This document shows, one piece after another, positions 32,690-46,379 of a stretch of DNA of 64,000 nt (its first letter is position 1; each line of letters opens with the position of its first letter). The position numbers and the translations under genes are program-made. Under the pieces are notes generated by a model that ran no database searches, was not told the DNA's origin, and saw only the letters and a list, made by a program, of their open reading frames with translations. The DNA is from Sapria himalayana. Lineage: Eukaryota; Streptophyta; Magnoliopsida; Malpighiales; Rafflesiaceae. Where the stretch lies: the NCBI GenBank assembly GCA_029783825.1, contig JAREIK010002463.1, positions 219,501 to 283,500 on the forward strand, in the 5' to 3' direction.

Positions 32690-34680
32690 TCACTTTTTAC
32701 TATCTACTAGGTAGTTATGATATCTTTTCTTGGCCATAACTTTATTAAACTAGTTATGATTTTTTTTATATTTCATGACTACTACCTAGTTAACACAATC
32801 TTCATATTGTGCCACATAACCTTCATAGCCATAATATTATCCTGAAGTAGCAGCCATATAATTTCTAAAATATTTAATAGTCATGATATTATTTTCATGT
32901 CTTAGCAACTAAGTACTCTATTAGTACTATTTGTTTTGAGTCACAATATTATTTTTTATCTTGATATTGTGTTCTAGAGAATATCTACTTTGATAATAAC
33001 ATTCTTCAGTGTTAGGACGTGCTTTAGAAAGAAATCACCAAAGCTATGGCCATTTCTAGTTCTATGACTTTAGATTACAAAGTAAATAAAATAGTCACGG
33101 TCATTCATATTACTACGATATTTTAGTCTAGAGAGAAATTATTTTAGTCATGACCCTTCTTATTGTCACAACATGGTATTCCATAGAGGGGTTACCTAAG
33201 TCATGACATTCATTACAATCATGACTTTGGTACCCTACAGAAGATCCAAAAGAAATATGAAAGTCATGACATCAAGCTAGTGTCATAACATTCTATTGAA
33301 AGCATCATATGTATATCTTGAAGTAGTTAAGAAACACTTAGGAAAAAACAAAAAAAAGAAGTGAAAAGGGGATTCAATTTCATGCAAAAATCACTTCAAA
33401 CACTAGGTGGTGTGAATCAAATCCCAAATTAGGTAAAAATTCAAGGAAAATAGAAGTAACATTTGAGTTTAGGTTTTGATACTGAGATCCATGTTTGGGC
33501 TTGCATTGGAAACCTTAAATTTATTTGAGATGCCTTAATACATCTCACATGAAATATTCTCCAATATCAGACTAGATTGATATATAATTTTGGATTATGT
33601 ACTTGTATGTGATGGATATAATATTTTTATATGATTAAAATTTGTGAAAATATTATATTGTGGAATAGTGATAGATATGTAAGTGTTATAGTAAAATTAG
33701 GATTTTTGCTATATCTTAATTTTATGTGTGTTGGTCATGGTGGATGGTAACATGTATACCATGGAACACACTCATGCTTTACAGTACAAAGGTAGTAATA
33801 TTACTTCTAACATTAAATATCTAGGATAAATCTATGTGCAAAACCCAAAGATTTATGAAAGTTTAATCACTATGAGTATAGTGCTTATGAAGTCAAAAAC
33901 CCAAAGATTTAGGAAAGTCTAACCTCTAGTAATGTAGGGGTTAAAAAGAATGTTTAATCTAAGTTTCATCTTATTATGGGAGTGATGTGTCGGCCATGCA
34001 TACAATGATATGTAACTCATGAGGTACATGAAAAAGGAGTTGACCCATATGGTGGTGCTTGCTATGTGAGTCAAATTCTCATGTGTGATTTTCATAGGTA
34101 AGATTCATAGAAAGATATATATAAATTATTATGAATAAGATACTTACAAAGCTGAAAGTATAAATGTATTTATTACCTTATTATTTTGTTAGAGGTTAGA
34201 GAATAGAAATACATATATGATGTAATCATCATGGATAACAGATAATTTACTTAAAAAGTAGATATAATTAACCACAAACAAAACAAAGTTTTGATTTGGT
34301 GATGAAATACCAAGGGGATGCTACAAGAGGATCATCCTTGGTAGTGATAATCCAAGAATGATAGCCTAATAATTTATCCTTTATTTATTAGTCAAACATA
34401 ATTTTGACCAAACACGAGAGATACCCTCACACATAAGAAAGTGATCCAACCCTAGAGTCTAAGTATATCTTACCTAAAAATCAAGTTTATTAACTCACTT
34501 GAGTAGTATTTGATTCATAATTGATTGCTCAAACTACTAATTTAATTTATATGAGATTGATATCTTGACTACCATCCATTTTACTACTTATATAATCTAT
34601 ATAATTGTCAAAATATGTTGGATGAGAGATCATCCAATGAGATTTTGGGATCATGTCAACTATAAAAATATTTGGCATGT
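32690..34680 (-). repeat. LTR-like block L3, inverted orientation
   Basis: The landmarks of blocks L1, L2 and L4 occur here as reverse complements and in reverse order: the CATGAC-rich part first (32700-33300), then GATTTTCATAGGTAAGATTC at about 34088, then CCCTAGAGTCTAAG at about 34450. It meets block L4 head to head at about 34680. Confidence 0.65.
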
Positions 34681-34689
34681 TATCAAAGT

Positions 34690-37600
34690 CACAATAGTAA
34701 GTCTAGAAATTGATTACATATGGATTGAGTTTATAGTTTGAGCAATCAATAGCAAATCAAATACTACTTGAGTTGAGTCAATAATCTCAAGCTTTCAAAG
34801 ATATACTTAGACTCTAGGATTCACTCACTTTCTTATGTTTGAGGACATTTATCTAATGTTTGATTTATATTATATTTGATTATTGAATGAAAGGTAGATT
34901 AGTGTGAAAATACCCAAGAGCCCACTTGTATTATAATGTAGATACCATCCTTGGACTATTACAACCAAAGAAATACATCATAAGGTTTGTGGGTCATCTG
35001 CACATCTACTTTTTTTAGGAAAATATCAACTATCCTTAATGATTGATTTATATATGTACTCATATTCTCTAACCTCTAATATCTTAAGGAGATGAGATAA
35101 TGTGATAATAAATATAGTTATACTTTTGGCTTTGTAATTGTCAAATTCATGTTAATTAACATATATCTTCCTATGAATCTCACATATGAAAATCATATAA
35201 GAGAATTTGATATATATGGCCATCATCACCACATAGATCACTTCATCATGCATGTTCTTTGTGACTTACCTATCACTATCTTCCATGACTAATACAATAC
35301 TCCCATAATATGATGAAACTCTTATTTTATATATTCTACTTAACCCTACATTAGATGAATTCAATTCTTCTATAATATGAATAATGGATTGGTCATAAGT
35401 GCATTCGTGCTTTCGACTTCATAAATATTATACTTGTGATAATAAAACTTACCTCAATGTTGAGTTTTTACATATAAATTTATTCTACATATTAAGATTA
35501 GAAGGGTTGTCACTTGCTTCTTAACATATTGCTTGAGTGTATCCCATGGCATACATGTTATTATTTTCCATAGCCATTAAACAAAACTATAGTATAGTTA
35601 AAATCATAAATCTCAATTCTATAACACATCTATATCCATAAATATTCCTAAACATAATAGCAACACAAATATTCAATGATATAAAAATAAAGTATCCATC
35701 ATACACAAGTACATAACCCAGCCCTATGTATCAATTTTAGCTAACATTGGGAAAGATTTCACATATGATGTGTTGAGAAACATCTCATGCAAATTGAGGG
35801 TTCTCAATGCTAGTTCAAATATGAATTTAAGCTTCAAAACCTAAAACTCAATCAAATGTTACTACATTCACCTTGAATATGCCCTTGAGAAAGAGTTACA
35901 ATCATGTCGTCTAGAGTTCGCAACGGCACTTAACTTGAAATCTAATTCATATTCTTTCTTCTTTCTATTTTTTTAAGCACTACTGAAATATTTCGGGGCA
36001 TCCATGTGATGATTTTAGTTGGAAGTCATGGTACTAGCTTTAGGTTATGACTTTTATCTCTCATTAAATATTTTCTAGAGTACCAAAATCATGGTGGCAA
36101 TAAATATCATGACTCAAGTAACTCTTCTTTGGAAAATAACATCATGACACTAGGAAAGGCTATGACTATGAAATTTTTTATCCGAAACAAAATATTATAG
36201 CACTAGGAATGAGTATAACTGATACATTCGCTCTCTATAACCCAAAGTCATGACACTTGTAATGATCGTAGCTTTAATGATTTCTTTATAGAGCACAAGG
36301 TCACAACACTAAAAAAGATCATTACCAAAGTAAATATTCTCTATAACAAAATATCATGTGGAAAATAATGTCACAACTCAAAATACATAATATTTTGATT
36401 CTAAAATGAATAAGTCATGACATTGGAATTTGTTGTAACTAATTATACTAGTAAGGTACTTAGCTACCATGACATAAAAATAATGTCATGACTATTAAAT
36501 TAGTTTAGAGATAGTATGGATGCAACCTTAAAATAATGTCATGGCATGAAGACTATGCTAAATAGTGGAAAAATTATGTTAACTTGGTGGTAGAGTAATG
36601 ACATACAAAAATCATCACAATTAGTTTCTAAAGTTATGACTAAGAATATTGCAATCGAAAGAGATATCACTTCCTTCCTATCATATGTATGAGTAAGATT
36701 TATAGTTTATATCTCGTCATCAACTAAGACAATCTCACACAAACTTACCAGTTGTTGAAACTATATTTTGAGTTCTATTTAATCACTTATCCATCAATAT
36801 TCATAATACAACATACATTAAACTACATCCATTAATTTAAAACCAATGTCACATCATATAAAATAAGTTATACATATCTTACATATAATGCTATCTTGAT
36901 AGAAATTCCAAAATCTACCCTAGAGAGGAGAGAGGATTGAAAGTCATTCTCCCCAACTCTATGAATTACCATAAAGTTTCATGTCCCTTAGTTTTGAAGT
37001 CTTTAGGGAGTGTAAAAAAATTTTCTCATGTTTGGGAGATACACCATGACTTTTCTTGCTGTGTGGAGGATAAAGAAGAATAAGGATATTTTTTAGAATA
37101 TCTCTCTCTTCCTTTTTTATCTTCAGAAAATTTTGTAGACCATGACTTTAAGAAGAAAGTTATAACTTTTGCTTTCATCTCTTAAGCTTGAGATCATGAT
37201 TCTAGGAAATAGATGCAACTCTAAAATATATCCCAATCATTCTGTAATACAAAGATGTAACAATAGGAAATGATCATGAGTTAGTCCTAATGTCTTTATA
37301 ACATAATGTTATGGCACTAGGAAGTGGCCATAGTTGTATGTATTTGTCTTTCTTATTCTTCAAATAGGAACCACCATAGACATTCATAGTTTTGTGAATG
37401 TCTCTTATATTTTTTCATGTGTATCTCATATATCATTAAGAATGTCTCTCATGTGTATCTTATGGTCATTGTGTTGGGAAATAGTCATGAAACAAAAAAT
37501 ATTTTTTCATGCGTCTCATATGCCCACAATACTATTAGTGACCATAACACTAGCCTTCACTTCTCTCATATATCATATTTCCATGGTATTACAAAAATGT

Positions 37601-38400
37601 CACGACACTAGAAATTAGTCTAAACATAAAAGTCATAGCTTTGCCTTCCTTTGAGAGCAAGAGTTGTAGCCTTGAGAAATGACAATAATCAAATAATGTT
37701 CTCTATGGTATTTTGTCTCCCAAATATCATGGTATTGAATAATTATCATGGCTTTGGTATGTGCAGTTTTGTCTCTATAACTTTCTTTATCTTAAAAGTC
37801 ATGATTTGGTAAAAAAGCAACTACTCTACTTTTATACTATTGAACTATATTAAAGATAAAGTCATGGCACTAGAATATAGCCATGACTTTTAGTACTAGT
37901 AAGATATTTAGTTATTGTGATATAAAATTAATATCATAGTCATTTAAATTTTATGAGATAAGTATGATTGTGATTTAACGATAATATAATAGCCACAAAT
38001 AATATATTACACAATGAAAAATTTATGCTAATAATTTGGTAGGATCATGACATACAAAGATTGCCATGATCAATTAAGTAGAGTTTCAACTATGAATAGT
38101 TGATAAAATTATGCAAAACTTCATAGTCTACCTCTCAGCCAAACAACTCTAAAATCCTATTAATTTTATGATTATTCATCAAAATCCACAAGAACTCCAC
38201 AATCATAAAATTGATCTATAATTATCTCATTTTCATGCCTATGCATCATCACAAATTACTAATATATATAATAATATTTGGTAGTTTGAATATCAAATAA
38301 ACTCTCATATTAAAATAATTACTAGTTCCTGAGTAATTAATTTTCTCTCAATAACCAAAAAAACTTCAACATCTCAAAGAAAAATATTGTTCTCTATGAT
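34690..38400 (+). repeat. LTR-like block L4, direct orientation, composite
   Basis: It begins with the family start (GACTCTAGGATTCACTCACT at about 34809, TCTCACATATGAAAATCATA at about 35178, TAAGATTAGAAGGGTTGTCA at about 35494). It contains two CATGAC-rich parts (about 36000-36650 and 37080-38100), and ends with the segment ATCAAATAAACTCTCATAT near 38290. The second half (from about 36690) resembles the repeated halves of block L5. Next to it lies the 3' end of gypsy internal region E1, so at least its right half is probably the 3' LTR of E1 (minus strand). Confidence 0.6.
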
Positions 38401-38561
38401 TAGGTTTGTGTCATAGGATCTCAAAATATTGAAGCAACTTCAAATGGACATGTTGATAGTTGTGGTGGGTTTTGAATTTTGGGACCATTTTATGGGTTAT
38501 TAGGTGTGTTTAATCATTTATATGGTGGATATAAATATTTAAAACAACATACATCTAGAAA

Positions 38562-41500
38562 AAAAAATTTTGGGTTGCTTCCCAAATCGCACTACATTTA
38601 ATGTTCGTAGCTAGACTATCAAAATATCCCTTCCTCTGATAGAGATCTCTACTATACATGTTAGTTTCTTACTATACTATTTTACCTTCTTTTTTGTTTG
38701 TTTCTTTCTTTGGTCTTGATTTAGCTATACTTGTTTCTTAGATATTTTTTTTATTGGATGACACAACTTAAGTAAATGTTGTTGCTTCTTCTTCTATGTT
38801 AGCTTGTCTCTTTTCTTTCTTGATCCCCAAATTTGTGGCACCAAGTATATCCATGACTTTGCCTTTTAGCTTTTCATTGCCCATATCTTTTTGGATTCCA
38901 ACATTATGGTGATAAATACAACCGCAACTTTGTCTTTAAAATTTTTCTTGTACAATTTATTATGTATTACCAAAGTCATGGTGCTACACACAACAATGTC
39001 TTTATCTTCAAGTTTTCTTTTATCATTTGTATTTTGTAACAGCAAAGTTGTAGGTACTATACAAAATCACAGCTTTGTCTACAAATCTTTCTTGGTCATT
39101 TTTATTTTGTAATCTCAAAGTCACAATACTATGCACAACCATGACCTTGTCTTTATTTGGATCCTATATGGTTTCTATTTTAGTTTTTTTTTTCTCAATT
39201 GTTCCCTTAGCTTCCTTGAAGTTGTCAACATAAATTTTTTCAGACATCACATCTTTGAAGAATTCCATGACTTCATAGTTATCATTTTCCTTTTTTTCCC
39301 ATTTTCACCACTCCAAAGTAGTTTTTCCTTGTCGTAGTTCTCATCTTCATCATTTTCACACAACTCCAAAGTTATTCTACCACTTCATCTCCTTCGTCTT
39401 CATATGGCCAACAATCTTCTATAAAATCTTTTAATCAAAAATCCACTTTTTCTTGCATTATGTTATGGAATAGATTGTCTATTCTCTAACACATTGTTTA
39501 ATCATCATCTAGACCCTACAAGACATTGTAAGGATTAAACTTTACTTGTTCCTCATAAATATAGAAAGTGAACTCTCCTTTCTTGACATCGATAATGGAT
39601 TGACTCATGGCCAAAAAATGATCATCCCAGTATTGATGGCGTATAATTATCCTCCTACATATCTAACACAATAAAATCCACTAGAAAAATAAAGATACCC
39701 ATTTTAACCAATACATTTTCTATAATCTCATCTAAGTACTGATAATCTAATTAGCTATTTTTAGTGGGAGAATTGTCAGAGTAATTTTACCAATATTTAA
39801 TCTTTACATAATTGACAAAAGGATAAAATTAATACTTGATCACAAGTCGCACAATGCTTTTTTAAATATGTAGTCTCTAATAGTGTAAGGTATGGTAAAA
39901 TTTCTAAGGTCCTTCAGTTTTCTTGGAAGTTTTTTTTTGAATAATTTACATGATACTTCTTGGTTATATTCATAGTCTCATTAATCTTTAGCTTTTTCTC
40001 ACTACTCATTATATTTTTTATAAACTCCACATAGTTCAGCATTTGGGCTAAAGCTTCAAAAAAAGTATATTCACTTCTAACTTCTAAAATATATTGAGAA
40101 ACTTTCAAAGTGTTCATCCAATTTTCATTTTATATACTATTCTATAAATGAAAGAATAATCAGAATCTTATGCATGGCTTCATTCTGTTCTATTTATGTA
40201 TCATCATAGCTTTGGGTATCCTATATTTGCTCTTTATTTTTTTTATTTCCCTCCTTTGCATCTCAGGGTAAGAATTGGGCTTGCAATTCCTCTATAGTCA
40301 TGCCTTTGTTAGGTGTCATAATATCACATCTTTCATTCTTCGAACTTTCTTTAATGAAGGCCACAACCAGCTTCTGTTCAATGAAATATTTAGTTGGAGT
40401 AGTAACTTTTGGGAAGTTTAGCTATCAGCCCCAAAAGTTCAAGAATCATTCTGTTCAATGAAATATCTTTGTAATTCAATCCCACTTCTAAATAATATAG
40501 AGGAGTCATTCTTTGGATTTTCTTTAGTATCACTTTGTAAATCATTTACATTTTTTCCTTTGTTGATAATTCTAATTTTTCAATCTAATTCTTTATATTT
40601 TTCATCATCAAATTCATTTGATCCATTCTTGCTTCAAGCATACTCATCCAATTGTCTTGAATATTATTTCTCTTTTTCAATTTTGTTAAGATGAAATTAA
40701 TACCCTTTTCAAAGGTTGTCTTCTATTCTTTTCATGGTGTTTGAAAATCAAGCTTGAGCTTCCTTAATTATTATAGCTTACCAAATTATTCTTAATATTT
40801 TTTGAAGATTACCCAATATTCTATGGTCAACTATCTTAGTCTTCGTATAAAAAATACTCATGATTTCTCATGTTTGGATGGTAATTCTTAAGGAAATTAT
40901 TATTGAGTCAAAAAACATACTTTTTTCCTTGAATATGGTTGGCTTATTCTATTTGATAAATAGGATTTGAGTCCATTGATTCATGTGGATATAAATTGGA
41001 AATGTTTTTTGAGACTCTTATCTTGTTATCTTGGGTGTCAAGTTTTTTTAAGAGAGCTTCCATCTTCACTTCTATTTTAGTGAACAGATCCAACTCCAAT
41101 ACTCTGGTTTGTCTTCTCCCAATTAAATAATAAATTATAGTTTGGTAGTTATTTTTACTAGCTCTTCAAATAAATAACATGTCTACTCCAAAAATTTATT
41201 CATAATTTACTCTCTAGGGGCGATATCAACCGTGAACTTCATCATATAGTTCAGCCCTTGGTAAAAGGTTTGGGCTTGGAACTACAAACTCAAATCCATA
41301 TTGAGGTATCTCTTCAATAACTCCTTAAAATGGTCCCAAGCATCATATATAGTCTCATGCTCAACTTGTTTGAACTAGCTTATCTTACTTCATAATTGGG
41401 AAGTAATTTGGGGTAGAAAAAACTTAGTAAGGCCCTCACTAGTTTATCTCAACTCTTAATGGAGCCATGAGATTAATACTTGAACCAACTTCATGTGTTA

Positions 41501-42180
41501 TCCCTTAATAAATATAGAAATAAACATAACCTTATTGCATTAGAGCTAACTCGTTTTATTTTTATAATATCTTATAGTTCCAAAAATATCATGACATATC
41601 CATTAGGATCCCTTGATGCTTTTTTGTTATACTAGTGCTACTGAATCATAGCTATAAGACTCAGCTTTGACTCAAAGTAGTTTACTTTCATTGGTTGTAA
41701 TATAATACCTAAATAACTAATATTATCATAGGACTCCAATAGTCTCCCAAAGTATGGTGGTGGATGAGTTGTTAGATAGCTTGCCTATTTCTGCCATGAG
41801 ACTATCTATCATTACTATTTTTTTTCATAAGCTCTTTATTAGCTCTTTGTCTAGTAATTACTTTTTTAGTTCTTTTGATTTCTAGTTCCAGAGAGGTTAG
41901 CTCATTTCCAGAAATTTAGCTCATAAAAGGGTGCTCATAAAAGGGTGCTTAAAAAAGAAATAAGGAAAAAAATATAAGTAAAATACTAAAATACAACTAT
42001 CCACTTTCCAAACTTAATGACTTAGCATTTGGATTTGAGAAAAATTATCAAACACGGTGCATTCTAAAACTACTAAAAAATAATTATCATTTTATGCAGA
42101 TAATTATGTTAGCTTATAATTGCAAACAATGTTAAATAAGCCTTAGTGGTGAAGCTAAAACTTATTGTGAACGTGTTACA
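38562..42180 (-). mobile_element. gypsy internal region E1 without reverse transcriptase
   Basis: On the minus strand it holds gag-like sequence near 41380-41200 (VEHETIYDAWDHFKELLKRY, QTFYQGLNYMMK), the gag end near 41130-41060 (RVLELDLFTKIEVKMEALLKKLD), and protease-side sequence at 40117-39914 (YTFFEALAQMLNYVEFIKNI). After a repeat-bearing acidic region, the tail AAGCAACCCA lies at 38571-38580. These features are typical of the Athila/Tat branch of Ty3/gypsy. No reverse transcriptase, RNase H or integrase motif was seen in the 1.3 kb between protease and tail, where several kilobases would be expected. It is likely a non-autonomous derivative, with flanking blocks L4 and L5 as its LTRs. 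Confidence 0.65.
38866..39151 (-). repeat. 72-bp tandem repeat encoding a 24-residue unit, in E1
   Basis: Units start on the minus strand at 39151, 39079, 39006 and 38934. Each encodes a segment beginning Asp-Lys and following DK-(V/A/D)-x-V-V-x-S-T-x-T-L...NK...K. Examples are DKVMVVHSIVTLRLQNKN and DKDIVVCSTMTLVIHNKLYK. The second unit is 73 bp long, so it carries a one-base frameshift, and the last ends at a stop (38868-38866). The multiple-of-three period suggests the repeat grew while the sequence was still translated. Confidence 0.75.
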
Positions 42181-42189
42181 CTAACTAAT

Positions 42190-45100
42190 TTTATTAGTTA
42201 GGCAGTGGCATTGTCGAAAAATCTCATTGACAAGAGTATCTAATCAAAAGAGATTCGTAAGTACATGAGTCACATAAGTTATAAAGATAAATTTTGTCTA
42301 GATATTAATCTCATTAGAATTATATTGGTAATTGAGTTATTTAACAGTGGTTTATAAAGTTAATCTTTGATCCATGAGTTTGTTTATTTAATTTATGTAA
42401 TCTATGTTCAAATTAGTTCAAATTAAATTATATTTGGATATAGAATAAAGGTTGGGTTATTATAAAATGACTCTTTACCTTTATAGTATACAAGGTGGTT
42501 ATCACCATTGAGCTCATCTTATTATTAGTACCATCATTATTCTCTTCTCAATATGTCACCATTGAAATAATAAATTATCACTACTTTAGAATCATTTATA
42601 ATTGCATATCTTGTAGGAAACTCTTCAACTATCCTTGATGGTTGTTTCATATGTATACTTTTAATCTTTGGTATAAAGTATCACAAAGATCAAGAATTGA
42701 TATGGTTAATAAGTATTTACATTTTCAACTTTGTAAGTATCATAATCATATAATTATCATATGTTTCCTTCTAGTTTCACTAGTAGGAACTATATAGGTA
42801 AAAATAACTCATAAAAAAGTTCACCACCTTATGAGTCATAACATACTAATAAATGTCCCGATGATTGCCTATTGCATCTTCCTCGATGATGATGTGACTC
42901 ACACACAAAAAGTGAAATCTTCAAGAGAATATTCTATATAATGTCTATTCTAATTGAGAGCAAATTCTTCTAAGAGTTATACAATTGATTTTCATGTAAA
43001 AACATACAAACAATTGACTTCATAAGTACTATACTCATAATGATTAACATAGCCAAATTTTAGATTTTGGTATATAAGTTTATATCATGCATCATTAGTT
43101 AGAATGACTTTGACATAACACCCTTATATATGAGTAAGGCTCATAGTTTATTTGTCATTTTCAACTATGAAAATCTCACACAAATATACTAATAGTTGAA
43201 ATATTAGTTCAAGTTCTATTTAATCATCTATTTATCAATATTCATAATACAACATAAATCAAAATATATTCTCACATCAGATAAACCAAGTTACACAAAC
43301 CCAAAACTACATGCTATTTTAATATAAATTTATGAATCTACCCTTAAGAGGGGCATTTAAGTGTTGTGCCCCCCAACTCTAGGGATTAGCATTCAATCTT
43401 GTATCTCTTACTTGCTTGTAGAGTCCCTAAGAAGTGCAAAATTTGTTCCCATGATATAGTAGTTGCAATATGCATTTTTTTGTTGTATGGAGAAGGAAGA
43501 AGAATAGATAGATTTTCTAGAATTTATCTTTCTTCTTTTTTTATACTCATATGATTCTATATTACTTCAAGTAGAAAATCATGACTTTCAGAGAAAAACT
43601 ATAACTTTGACCTTCATCTCTTATGTTTGATATTACAACTCTAGAAAATGAATATGACTTTGGAATATATCATAATATTTTTGTAACATAAAGTCATGGT
43701 ATTAGATAATAATATGACTTTGACATAACACCCCTATAACACAAAGGCATGATACTAAAAAGTGATCACTACTTCATGCATTTATCTTTTTTGTTCTTAA
43801 TACAAGGCCATAGTGTTAGGTATGATCACAATATTATGAATGGCATCTCATTTTAGAATATGATCATGTCAGTATAAATTGACCTTGGTATTCAGATTAG
43901 TCTCTATTGATCATTATTTGACCATGGATCTAAGAAATGACCATGAGACTAAAAATGTCTTTCATGTGTATCTTATAATCATGGCATTAGGAAATGGTCA
44001 CAACAAAAAATTTGCCTTTCATGTGTCTCAAGTGTTCATGACCTTATGAGTGGCCTTTATACTAACATTACTTCTCTCATATATCATATGGCCACGACAC
44101 TATAAAGATGTATTGACACTGACAATAAACCTGAACATAAAATTCATGGCTTTGCCTTTTTTTTTGAGGCTAAGAGTCATGCTGATATGAAATGACTATG
44201 CTTGAGTATTGCCCTCTATAATATTTCATATCCCAAAAGTTACAATATTGAATAATTACCATGATTTTGGCCTAAATAGTTTTGACTCTATAACCTTCTG
44301 TAGCCCAAAAATCTCAATTTTTTTAAAAAACCAAGGCCCTAACTCGAGTCTATAGAGCCTTATTAAAGATAAAATCATAGTGCTATGAAATAACCATAAC
44401 TTTTAGCATAAATGAGATACTTGGTTGATATGATATAAAATTAATATAGTAACCATTTAAATTTTATGATATAAGTATGATTGTAACATCATGATAATAT
44501 TTCAGCTAAAAAGACTGTGTTGCATAGTAGATAGATTATGCTAACGAGTTGGTAGGGTCATGGCAACCAAATATGTCACAACTAATTAGTTAGAAATTTG
44601 ATCAAGAATAAAATCCTTTTGGCTTTTATTCTTTATCCCTCAACCAAACACCACCAAAAACTTATTAATTTCATGACTATTCATCAAAATCAACTAAAAC
44701 ACCAAATCTCATTTAATGATTATTCATCAAAATCAACTAAAACTTCAAATCTCATTTCATGACTATACATTATTAATATAAAACTATTCTCACATCAGAT
44801 AAACTAAGTTACACAACCCCAAGACTATATGCTATTTTGATATAAATTTCTGAATCTACCCTTAAGAGGGGGCATATGAGTGATGTCCCCCCAACTCTAG
44901 AGATTAGCATTCAGTCTTGTGTCTCTTGCCTACTTGTGGAGGTGCTAAGAAGTACAAAATTTGTCTCCCATGATCTAGTAGCTACACAATGGATTTGCTT
45001 GTTGTATGGAGGAGGAAAAATAATAAATGGATTTTTTAGAATTTCTCTTTCTTCTTTTTTATAAACCTATGTGATTCTATATTACTTTAAATAGGAAGTC

Positions 45101-46370
45101 ATGACTTTCTAAAATAACTATAACTGTACACTTCATCTCTTAAGCTTGAGGTTATAACTCTAGAAAATGGATGTGATTTTGGAATAAATTATAATCTTTT
45201 TATAACATAAAATCATGGTATTAGGTAATAATTATGAATTTGACATAACATCATTGTAACATAAAGATATGATACTAAAAAGTAATCATAACTTAATGCA
45301 CCCATCTTTTTTGTTCTTCGTACAAGGCCATAGTACTAGGTATGGTCACTCCATTATGAATGACATCTCATATCATAATATGGTCATGTCACTAGAAATT
45401 GACCTTGGCAGTCACATTAGTCTCTCTTGATCATTATTTGACAATATTTCTAAGAAAAGGCCATGAGACTAAAAATGTCTCACTTGTGTATCTTATAGTC
45501 ATGGGATTGAAAAATAGCTGCAACACAAAATTAGCCTTTCATGTGTTTCAAGTGTCCATGGCCCTATGAGTGGCCTCTATACAAACATTCACTCCTCTCA
45601 TATATCATATAGTCACAACACTACAAAGATGTAATGACATTGACAATAAGCCTGAACATAAAATTCATGGCTTTGTCTTTTTTCAAGGATAAAGGTCATG
45701 GTAATGCGAATTGGCTATACTTGATTAATGCCCTCTATAACATTTCATACCCCAAAAGTCATAATGCTGAATAATTACCATGATTTTGACCAGAATAGTT
45801 TCTTCTCTCTAACTTTCTATAGCTCAAATGTCTCAAATTTATAAAAAAAAAATAAAGGCCCTAACTCGAGTCTATAGAGCCATAAAATTATAGTTCTATG
45901 ACATGACCATGACTTTTAGTATACGTGGGATACTTGGTTGCTGTTATATAAAATTAATATCGTAGCTATTTAAATTTTATAATATATGTATGATTATAAG
46001 TCCATGATAATTTTTTAGCTAAAAATAATGTGTTGCAAAGTATATAGATTATGCTAATGAGTTGGTAGGGTCGCGATAAATGAAGATGTCACAACCAATT
46101 AGTTAGAGATTTGACCAAGAATAAAGCCAAAACTATGCAAGACTTTATACTCTATCACTCAGCCAAACATCTCTAAATACTTATCAATTTCATGATTATG
46201 CATAAAAGTCAACAAAAACTCTAAATTCATAAAATTAATCCATATTTATCTCATTTCATTGCATATAAATTATTATAAATTACTAAAATACAAAATGATG
46301 TTTTGTAGTTTAAACACCAAATAATACTCTTAATATAGATTTGAGTTATTATTGTAAACATAAACTTTTT
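42190..46370 (+). repeat. LTR-like block L5 with a 1.52-kb internal tandem duplication
   Basis: Two consecutive copies, about 43250-44760 and 44770-46300, correspond along their length with a constant offset of about 1,520 bp. Examples are GAATCTACCCTTAAGAGG at 43334 and 44852, and CTGAACATAAAATTCATGGC at 44131 and 45652. Both contain CATGAC-rich sequence. The left portion matches the start of other family members (ATACAAGGTGG near 42488), and the right end (46310-46370) matches the ends of L2 and L4. It lies at the gag side of E1 and is its likely 5' LTR. Confidence 0.75.
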
Positions 46371-46379
46371 ACAATGGGT

